Of a stretch of 64,000 nt of DNA, positions 55,123 through 64,000 are shown piece after piece. The DNA comes from Odiellus spinosus (lineage: Eukaryota > Arthropoda > Arachnida > Opiliones > Phalangiidae): contig OY987225.1 in NCBI GenBank assembly GCA_963920705.1, positions 29,325,538 to 29,389,537 of the forward strand. The letters are read 5' to 3'. How positions within the stretch are numbered: the stretch's first letter is position 1; the number at the start of each line of letters is the position of its first letter. The notes under the pieces were generated by a model. The model was not told where the DNA came from, did no database searches, and saw only the letters and a list, made by a program, of their open reading frames with translations. Made by a program: the position numbers and the translations under genes.

Positions 55123-55490
55123 AGGGATAATGAAATAATTACTAATAATTATAATAATAAATTAATTAACGTGACTGCTTCCTTATGGTTAAGAATATCA
55201 ATTTTTCATGAACTCCGAATAAAAATTGAGTAGCATTTTCGGAAAGATCGTTGAAAAACGATTCAAAATATATATACATATATGGCATTGAAACATTACA
55301 ATGACAGTAAAAATTCATATTTTATAATCGCCATTTTCGAAATTTTTAAATAAAAGTTCCCCGCAATCTACGTCATCACTACAGTCGCATAACTATTGTA
55401 GAGCCTATAGATGATTCTCGCGCGTTCTGACACGTGATAAGGTTGCTTTCGCGCATCCTTTTTTCGTAAAAGTACTTAATCCTACGTTCC
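55123..55490 (+). repeat. Family D repeat, copy D4, with a TTAA end
   Basis: The longest D copy. TTAA (55119-55122) is followed by AGGGATAATGAAATAATT, close to the family B tip, then D text: GAGTAGCATTTTCGGAAAG, ACGTCATCAC, GACACGTGATAAGGTTGCTT and CGTAAAAGTACTTAA. This is the evidence that D belongs to the TTAA group. The right end is not identified. Confidence 0.7.
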
Positions 55491-55964
55491 AAAAATTAAC
55501 TACGTCATTAATTTAAAAAAAAAAGACCCATATATTTTTGATATTTTCATTTTGAACTTAACCCAGAGGTATGATAAATGTAAAATATAATATGTATATA
55601 TAATTCATGGCTTAAAACTGGCCAGGCTAAAATTTCATCAACCCTTTAAAAATTAATTAGTATTAAATTATTCGTGTGACGCGTGCTGAACAAATTGAAG
55701 GAAATGAATCATTTTATTAATTACAGGTTTAAAGTGATTACGAAACCTATTAATATTGTTTTTTTTTCAAGGAGTTTTACCTATTCTCTTTTTCTTGGCG
55801 GAAATTTGTCAAAGTGTGGTTTTATTGTTGAAATTTATAACTAGGTGTTAGCGAAATTGTGGGTTTTTATTTGTCCTTAATTTTTACTCCAATTTTGGCT
55901 CGTGGGCCAGAGGTTAAGATCGCTATCATCCAATCTTCTAAATTATTTTTTTATGGTATTTTAA

Positions 55965-56927
55965 AGGGAGGTTAAAGAGGAAAATCAAGCAATTTTTTTA
56001 TCGATTCTATTATATTACATTCGGAAATGGCCGTAACTTTTCTCTACTATCACCTAGGTATAAACCTATAGCACCATTAGAAAGAAGACATTCGCTAGAT
56101 TAATTTAAAATAATAAAATTGACATGAGGCACTCGTTAAAGATTATTCCGCCACTGATAGAAATCTAGCAAAATTTTCAAAAATAACCATATCTTAAACT
56201 GGCCGTAACTTTTCTCTACCATCTCCTAGGCATAAACCAATTGCACCATTAGAAAGAAGACATTCCCTAGATTAATTTAAAATAATAAAATTGACATGAG
56301 CCACTCGTTAAAGATTATTCCGCCACTGATAGAAATCAAGCAAAAGCCCAAAAATTAGCCCTATCTTAAACTGGCCGTAACTTTTCTCTGCCATCTCCTA
56401 GGCATAAACCGATTGCACCATTAGAAAGAAGACATTCCCTAGATTAATTTAAAATAATAAAATTGACATGAGCCACTCGTTAAAGATTATTCTGCCACTG
56501 ATAGAAATTGAACAAAATTTACAAAAATTACCATATCTTAAACTGGCCGTAACTTTTCTCTACTATCACCTAGGTATAAACCGATAGCACCATTAGAAAG
56601 AAGACATTCCCTAGATTAATTTAAAATAATAAAATTGACATGAGCCACTCGTTAAAGATTATTCCGCCACTGATAGAAATTGAACAAAATTTACAAAAAT
56701 TACCATATCTTAAACTGGCCGTAACTTTTCTCTACTATCACCTAGGTATAAACCGATAGCACCATTAGAAAGAAGACATTCCCTAGATTAATTTAAAATA
56801 ATAAAATTGACATGAGCCACTCGTTAAAGATTATTCCGCCACTGATAGAAATTGAACAAAATTTACAAAAATTACCATATCTTAAACTGGCCGTAACTTT
56901 TCGCTACCATTTTTCTTCGCTCTCCCT
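55965..56927. mobile_element. TTAA element J carrying a 172-bp satellite
   Basis: 963 bp between TTAA at 55961-55964 and 56928-56931; left tip AGGGAGGTTAAAGAGG, right tip CTTCGCTCTCCCT. Nearly all of the interior is the 172-bp tandem array. The element therefore carries a satellite between normal foldback tips. Confidence 0.82.
56028..56910. repeat. 172-bp satellite array, about five units
   Basis: GGCCGTAACTTTTC recurs with spacing 173, 172, 172, 172 and 172 from 56028 to 56889. Units share GCACCATTAGAAAGAAGACA and CCGCCACTGATAGAAAT. The last units are nearly identical; the first two differ more. A TCCACTCGTTAAAGAT string at 62651 resembles part of the unit. Confidence 0.93.
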
Positions 56928-57766
56928 TTAAAAATTAAAAAAAAAAAAAAAAACTATATGTAATGTCCTACAAAAATGTTTCCTCGTTGAAAGTTATCAT
57001 AATTAATTGGTTCCTTGATTACGAAAAAATAAATTAAGCTTATAGTTGAGATTTTTAAGTTTTTTTCTAGAAAGCTGTTGAAATTGCGGTTGTATTCGAA
57101 TTTTTGCCACGTGGCAAAGGGATTATCTGATAAAAATCTTTAGTCAATAAGATTTAAAGTACTTGAACGTGCTAATAATATTATTAGTTTGACGTATTTC
57201 TCGTTTTCATTATATACAACAGTCTTTGAAAACATTTTCATAGTAAGTAAAAATAATTAAGTTCGTGAAATAATGATAGAAGGGAAAATATTGGTACAAT
57301 AAGGAAATACATTTAAAGTAACTTGGATTAAATTAAAAATAACTCAACTTGAAGTTACTTCAATTTGGTTCGAAAGGCGGATCAATATCGCGCAATTTTG
57401 TACGAAACAAAATAAGCAAGACAAAGTTAAAATTTACCCCCCCGTCTCCAACATGATTTATTCTTAATTGGGAACTATTAAATCATTACAAAATGTTTGT
57501 ACCAATAGTTTTAAATTTCCAAGAATTGACGAAATAGTCGAGTTTTATTTTTAATTGGCGCGTGGCATATAACGATAAGATCGCGTAGACTCTTCGGGGC
57601 CCCACGACAAGCCAATGATACGTCATTATAATAATTTACAGCGTTATACCAAGATTAAGTTCACACTTGAAAATTAATCCTAAATTTTATTATTTTTAAA
57701 ACTGCCTTGATTGAGATTTCGACTCTCCATCTTTAAAATTTAAGTTCTTGCACTCTTGGTGATTAA

Positions 57767-58288
57767 AGGGAGAATGCAATCTAACAACTAGTGATTTTTT
57801 TTTATCGATTCCTTATCGTTTAAATAGGCCTAATCCAACAGTAAAAAAAATTACAAACGAATTTAACCAAGAAGGATCAGATAAGGAGAGGAAATGTGGG
57901 GCTGCGTTGAGTTGGAGAGAGAAGAGCCAACCTCCCACTCGGGTGGAAAGGGTGGATAGGAAATTCTCGAGGTAAACTGTTGTCACGTGGTCGCTAGCTA
58001 GCGCGTCTCATAAAGGATTCGTTTTACCCACGTGACAACAATTTACCATGAAGCATCTCTACCCCCGTCTGTCCCCCGTTCTCCCAGAGTGGGAGTATAG
58101 GCCGACGCAGTAGGAGCCGCGCCGTTCCCACTTTTCCTCTCCTTATCTGATCCTTCTTGATTTAACTAGACATAAATTTAAAACTTACCATCAAAATAGG
58201 CTTAGCTGGTTTTATGGAGATAAGGACTGGCAACCAATGACATAAATCTGCAATTAAAAATAACTTGCTGTTGAGTTTCATTCTCCCT
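57767..58288 (+). mobile_element. Family B copy B9 (with nested E4), short right arm
   Basis: TTAA at 57763-57766 and 58289-58292, AGGGAGAATGC start, TTCATTCTCCCT end. E4 sits in the left arm. After the centre the right arm is cut to about 50 bp. Confidence 0.85.
57868..58159 (+). mobile_element. Family E MITE, copy E4, nested in B9
   Basis: 292 bp with ends as in E1. 7-bp duplication ATTTAAC (57861-57867, 58160-58166). Confidence 0.93.
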
Positions 58289-58292
58289 TTAA

Positions 58293-59370
58293 AAAATATT
58301 CAAATTCAGGGATTTTAAATGAAAATATATGGCAACCCTGATACGGTTTAAATGCGAACTTAAATACTTGAATTTTGTTGATTTATTAGATTGACGCGTG
58401 CCGCTTATATATCGAAAGTAAAACATCGTAAATAACTCCGATAAGAATCGAAAAACGCAATTATAATTGATGTCAATTAAATAATTAGACTTTGGTTTAT
58501 TAAAGGGGTTTCTCAGTTATACCTAGTTTTTTTTCGTGACATTGGTTAAGATTGGTTTTTGACTCGTGCCGATTTTAGCCTTGATTTTTCTAATAATTTT
58601 AATTATTCAAAGTCAAAATACGTGATTAGTTAACTGGAGTCTTAACTACGTTGATATTAATTACTAAATATATTAGGAAATATGTCAAATTTTGATTTCT
58701 AATTATTCAAACGATAATTTTTTTAATTGGCGTGTTTATTTTATTTTCAAATATCGTGTGATAGATTTTAAATTAAAAATTGATAAAATTCTCATTTCTT
58801 AACAAAATATATTGTTCTGATATTAATTTTGTTAATTACTATCTTTACTTCAAGAGGTATTTCCTCATTTTGCACCGAAATATCAAAAACTTAAATTAAA
58901 TTAATTAATATTTAATAATTGTCTATTTAAAATTAGGATTTAAAACGTTAATTTCGTATAGAGGAATAGAGATATTATTTGGAGTACCTTCAATTTATTT
59001 TCATTCTTCAAAGGGGCTACTTGTTTGTATAAAAATAATTATCCTCTGAAGCTACAGGACTCCAGGAGCTTGCCCTTATTGCTAGAAGAATTATAGCACC
59101 CCTTGGAGAGATTGAAACGAGCGTGGTGGTGCGACTGGCGTGTCGAATTTGGCTCAGTGGGTCAATGCGGACCGACCCACCCTCTATATCTCGTACCTCT
59201 TTCACTTTCACTACAATCCCGCTTGAATTATCTTATTTTTTTTTTTGGTAAGGGAAATTATCCCTCCCTAAGGCACCCTCTACTACTACAACAACTGTGT
59301 TTTTAAGCCACACCCCTTGTATTGTTTAAGGATGATAATTTTGATGATGACAACGTTGTGCAAGTGCACA
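58293..59370. other. Unassigned DNA between B9 and B10
   Basis: Patch 59100-59220 is GC-richer and open on both strands for 64-67 codons, with no recognised domain. Confidence 0.5.
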
Positions 59371-59756
59371 AGTGATTTTTTTATCGATTCCTTATTGTTT
59401 AAATAGGCCTAATCCACTAGTGAAAAAATTTAACCAATATTAAACTAGAAATAAATTTAAAATTTACCCTAAAAATAGGCTTAGCGGAATTCATGGAGAT
59501 CCTGATTTCCTCGCGTATAAGATCTAGGGACCAATCGAATGCGAGTGTAAGGCTCGTGGATATCTCGCGTGAACGACGGGCCTTTGCTCATTGGTCGATA
59601 GACCTTACACGTAGGCAATTCAGCTGATCTCCATGAATCTCGCTAAGCCTATTTTCCGGTTAATTCTAGTTTCATATTTTTTACTGGTGGATTAGGCCTA
59701 CTTAAACGATAAGGAATCTATTTAAAATTAGCTTGTTATTAGGTTGCATTCTCCCT
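59371..59756 (+). mobile_element. Family B copy B10, left tip missing
   Basis: Starts at AGTGATTTTTTTATCGATTC without the AGGGAGAATG tip; complete right arm ending GCATTCTCCCT with TTAA at 59757-59760. Confidence 0.8.
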
Positions 59757-59760
59757 TTAA

Positions 59761-61439
59761 AGCTAGAAGTTAATATCTGAATTAGGTTGTGTGTAGCTGT
59801 AATTTAGGCTTGATCATCTCGTTTAATTCATCAGACTCTATGTAACGTGACTTTATTATTCGTAAATGCTATTCGGTGTTAGTCTTGTCTCAATCTCAGT
59901 TTTGTCTCATTTTACGTCCATATTAGGGTTAAATAGTTTTTTCTTGTTTTTCAACTCTCCAGACGATATGAATTGACATCAATTCTTCCTATCGAAAAAC
60001 TCCTTATATTTCAACGCGTCTTCTATTCTTTATCAGTTTCGTCTGTAAGTTTTGTTTACCAATAAGGTGTTTAGTATATCGTATGAATTTATCAGCGGAA
60101 AGTGATGCTGTCACCATTTTTTTTTTGGAATATCTATGAATAATAATTTTACCTAGTTCTTTATATTATTAAAAAAAAAACTTTGTTTTGACGTGATTTT
60201 AAGAAACTTCAAAATTAAAATTCCAAATATATATTTAACGATAATTTTCATATGAAAGGTAAAACTGGATTAAGTTACTTTTCCATTGCTTGCTTTTAAT
60301 GTAATTGGTGCTCAAAAACTATAAAACATAAATAAATTTTTGATTTATAGAAAAGTTTCTCATAAATTATAATTCCTGTGATTTTAAAGGCATAATTCCT
60401 CTTTCAAACTCTTCAAAATTCTTATTTCTGTCTAAACAATCTCTACACTCGTATAAAAAATGCAAAAAAGTCCCAATTTGACTTTGCATCGATAGGGCTA
60501 AGTGACTCAAACATGAAAAATACATTAACATTAAAACGTTGAACTTTGACCTCGATCTTTTAACAACTTGCGCACTTTCAAAAAATTTTAAATTATAAAT
60601 TACTATTTGGGTAATTGTACCAGAACAAACCATAAATTACCATTACGCGGGAAATTACCAGAGGATAAGTTACAGATTTAGAACACTAGTTTTAAACCCT
60701 TCATGAATATTGTGTAGATTTTATTTCGTTCAATTGCATCATCTATTTTTCGTTTTCAAGAATAATTGTCAAGAACTGTTTTTATCTCTATATAATTTAA
60801 CATCGCGTATCAATCCGCCTTAGTATATCTCATTTTGCAAACTATTCTTGAATATAAATCAGTTTTTCTGAATCATTAACCCGGAACTACCATGACCATG
60901 AATCAGTCGAAAGTTATTTTGGCGCAACAACCAAAGTACGTCTAATTAGTTCTAAGCCTACATAATTATTAGTCGATGAAAACTAAATTACATACACATT
61001 TCTCACGCGATAACACGCAATTTCCATTAACCATTAATCAATTTAAACGGAAATCAATTTTTTTTTATTTCTATATTTTAAATGATGTTAATTATAGTTA
61101 AATATCATTTGAGACGAAATCAAATGTTCTGTACGAATGAAAAGCTATTAATTTCCATTTTTCTTTCTTTCTTTTAAACTCCCATTAAATTTATTTCAGG
61201 AAATGGAAATTCCTGTATAGAATTATGGCAGTTATTAATATTTCTCCATTGGTTTTGTAATATATAGATATATTAGACTGCCTTTACTTAAAATTTCAAT
61301 CGTTATATCTTCGAATGTCATCGTATTTCTTATAATAACCATATTTAACTCTAAAAAAGATTCGATGTGAATCAAATTTTTAAAATTTACTTTTATGAGT
61401 GGGAATATATTTTTTAAAGAACAAGTTTCATTCAAATAA
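59761..61439. other. Unassigned AT-rich DNA between B10 and D5
   Basis: Minus frames at 60367-60633 and 61235-61435 have no recognised product. No tandem units. Confidence 0.5.
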
Positions 61440-61740
61440 TATTATTATTAAAGTGTCATGAAATCTAAATGGAAATTAAATATAATTTTTGGAAAGATCG
61501 TTAAAAATCGATTCAAAATATATATACATATGTCATAGAAACAATTATCGCGATAGTAAAAATATATATTTTATAATCGCCATTTTCCAAATTTTTAAAA
61601 TAAAAATTCCCCGCAATACTACGTCATCACTATGGTCGCCAGGATATTGTAGAGCCTACAGATGATTCTCGTGCGTTTTGGCACGTGATAAGGTTGCTTT
61701 TGCGCGGTCTTAATCGTAAAAGTACTTTACACAGAAAACT
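61440..61740 (+). repeat. Family D repeat, copy D5
   Basis: Starts near ATTATTAAAGTGTCATGAAA and runs through TTTTTGGAAAGATCGTTAAA, ACTACGTCATCACTATGGTC, GGCACGTGATAAGGTTGCTT to CGTAAAAGTACTTTA. Same order and orientation as D4. Confidence 0.72.
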
Positions 61741-63241
61741 CTATGAAAATTATCGTTAATTACGTTTCATAAATGAACTACATAATTTTTTTTATTTTCT
61801 TTTTGAAGTTTCTTTAAAAACGATTCAATCCAGAGTTATAAAATTTTAAATACGGTTTTAAAATTCAACAAATATTTGTCTTTAAGTTACAGTTAATTAC
61901 CGAAGGTGATAATTAGCAAACGCTAAGCCAATCTCCATTTTTCACACCAAATAAATGACAGGAGCTGAACGCTTCTCATGGGATTTTAGGATTTTAAAGA
62001 GATTATGGATTGAAAACAATTTTGGTATTTAAATGTTAATCTCCTATAGCAAACGTTTAGAGATTTTGAGATTTCAGTCCAAGTGTACCATATTTTCATA
62101 TTTTCGAAAGTGTCCAATCACTGGAATAAATGTAAAAAAAACGTAGATACTCAAAGAACATAACGTATTTGAAAAACGTAATTTAAAAACGTGAATTTAA
62201 ACGAGACTTGCCCTTTAATTTACATCTTTTAACTTACAGCCGTATATAGTTATAATAATTAATGGTTTTATATATCCTCCTTTAAAATTAACGGTATGTT
62301 AAAAAGCAGACGTCTAATTAAATCAGGATAGAAACTATCTTGAAAGATAACATAATACGAAAGTTAAATCTAAAAATGAACAATATCTTGTAAAGATATT
62401 CACCCACTCTTTTCGTAAACTTCAAAATATTTCGGCACCCTTAAGATTTTTTCGGACAACACCCATTAATTAATTTGTATTATATAACACAATAACGTAC
62501 AGATCTACGAATGACCTTGAAAATCACGGCGTTAACCATATTCAAATAATAAAATATAAGTATGCTAATTAAGCTTTTTCCCGCCGTCTGCTATGGACTC
62601 CATAGTTTGTGTGGTTAAGCTTTGACAGTTCTTTGAGTTAGGCTTTGATGTCCACTCGTTAAAGATGCATCGCCTCCCAAAGAATATGGTCCACAGTCCA
62701 ATTTTTGGACATCTTAGAATGACCATATCTATTCACCTATTTGAACATCCAAAACGGTTTTAAAGACTAATGAATTGCCTAATGATTTTTCTAGTGAGCC
62801 TACATTATCTCCTATCTGTACCCATCATTGTAATTATTTTAAGGGGATCACAGAGTTTTAGTTTCTCACAGCCCAATTCGGATCATTTCAAGAGGGTACT
62901 TGACTTTCTTTTGATATAATGATAAAACTACGGAATAAGAGTGTAAAGGATCCAGACGATGTTTTTTACTAATTTTAAGTAGTTTTTATTATTTGGTTGG
63001 AACCGGTTAAAAATAAGAGGATTTTGAGGGTTTTTTTTTTTCTTCAAAATGTTGGTTTAATCTTTATATAGAAAGCTAGCGATAGAAAGGGTTCAGGAAC
63101 TTCAGGACACACGTGACCAAAATACAAAGATTAAAGCCTGGGCTTTTGCCCGATTAATATTTTTGATATAGTTCTTGAAATAACGGCAATTTATAAGATT
63201 TTGTATTAAGTGTAGTTTCGAGGATTTTAAATTAAATTTAA
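61741..63241. other. Unassigned AT-rich DNA before the terminal array
   Basis: Only the TCCACTCGTTAAAGATGCAT string at 62651, which recalls part of the 172-bp satellite unit, stands out. Confidence 0.5.
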
Positions 63242-63968
63242 AAATCTTTCCAATTATCCGCAATTTTCTAAATCTTTCCAATTATCCGCAATTTTCTAAA
63301 TCTTTCCAATTATCCGCAATTTTCTAAATCTTTCCAATTATCCGCAATTTTCTAAATCTTTCCAATTATCCGCAATTTTCTAAATCTTTTCAATTATCCG
63401 CAATTTTCTAAATCTTTTCAATTATCCGCAATTTTCTAAATCTTTTCAATTATCCGCAATTTTCTAAATCTTTTCAATTATCCGCAATTTTCTAAATCTT
63501 TTCAATTATCCGAAATTTTCTAAATCTTTTCAATTATCCGAAATTTTCTAAATCTTTCCAATTATCCGCGTGCTCTAAATCTTTCCAATTATCCGCGTGC
63601 TCTAAATCTTTCCAATTATCCGCGTGCTCTAAATCTTTCCAATTATCCGCGTGCTCTAAATCTTTCCAATTATCCGCGTGCTCTAAATCTTTCCAATTAT
63701 CCGCGTGCTCTAAATCTTTCCAATTATCCGCGTGCTCTAAATCTTTCCAATTATCCGCGTGCTCTAAATCTTTCCAATTATCCGCGTGCTCTAAATCTTT
63801 CCAATTACCCGCGTGCTCTAAATCTTTCCAATTATTCGCGTGTTTTAAAACTTTCCAATTATTCGCGTGTTTTAAAACTTTCCAATTATTCGCGTGTTTT
63901 AAAACTTTCCAATTATTCGCGTGTTTTAAAACTTTCCAATTATTCGCAAGTCTTAAAATTTTCCAATT
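63242..63968. repeat. 28/27-bp minisatellite at the window edge
   Basis: About 26 units sharing CTTTCCAATTATCCG. From left to right: 28-bp units with CAATTTTCTAAAT, then 27-bp units with CGTGCTCTAAAT from about 63568, then TTCGCGTGTTTTAAAA units from about 63835. The array ends 30 bases before the window end. Confidence 0.93.
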
Positions 63969-64000
63969 TCTAACTTAAATACAATACACATGTCAGGTGA

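Noticed and set aside
63242-63968. CRISPR-like array
   Set aside because: Direct tandem units with no unique spacers, in an animal genome.

Overview
This is a gene-poor, AT-rich stretch of animal genomic DNA. I find one complete protein-coding gene, the gag-pol of a BEL/Pao LTR retrotransposon, plus one broken coding fragment, a THAP zinc finger. Almost everything else I can explain is non-autonomous DNA transposons (MITEs and foldbacks) and tandem arrays. BEL/Pao elements occur only in animals. A short (CCTAA)n tract near 21.19 kb matches the TTAGG telomere repeat common in arthropods, so an arthropod is my best guess, held loosely. I see no host exons, tRNA or rRNA genes, and no CRISPR array.

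Layout. 0-24 kb: dense mosaic of MITE families. Family A has CAGAAG ends and 7-bp target duplications. Family B is a TTAA-flanked foldback with AGGGAGAATG ends. Family C has AGCTACGGTCACACTAG ends. Family D is a dispersed repeat with ACGTCATCAC. Family E has CAAGAAGGATC ends and 7-bp duplications. Family G is rich in GTCGAC and holds a 20-bp tandem array. K is a double foldback. There is also a TA-flanked element carrying the THAP fragment. A telomere-like tract sits between inverted 15-bp-type arrays at about 21 kb. 24-40.5 kb: mostly minisatellites (30, 102, 31, 93, 57, 31, 24 and 30 bp periods) separated by AT-rich DNA that I cannot assign. 40.9-48.3 kb: full-length BEL/Pao element with apparently identical 811-bp LTRs, a 5-bp duplication and an uninterrupted 1891-codon reading frame. 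48.3-64 kb: more MITEs, including family M with a 36-bp micro-insertion, a TTAA element carrying a 172-bp satellite, and a 28/27-bp array at the right edge.

How the parts relate. Many elements are nested, giving a relative order: B copies are interrupted by C, E and H copies; C copies by E and by the THAP-bearing element; an M copy by the 36-bp element; and a C-like element by B. Families A, E, H and the 36-bp element share CA...TG ends and 7-bp target duplications, so one transposase lineage may have moved them all. The BEL element is the only one that looks autonomous; its LTRs and open frame suggest a recent insertion. The most notable items are the 7-bp-duplication group, the 36-bp element with a matching empty site in a sister copy, the satellite inside a TTAA element, and two minisatellites with matching edges 15 kb apart.
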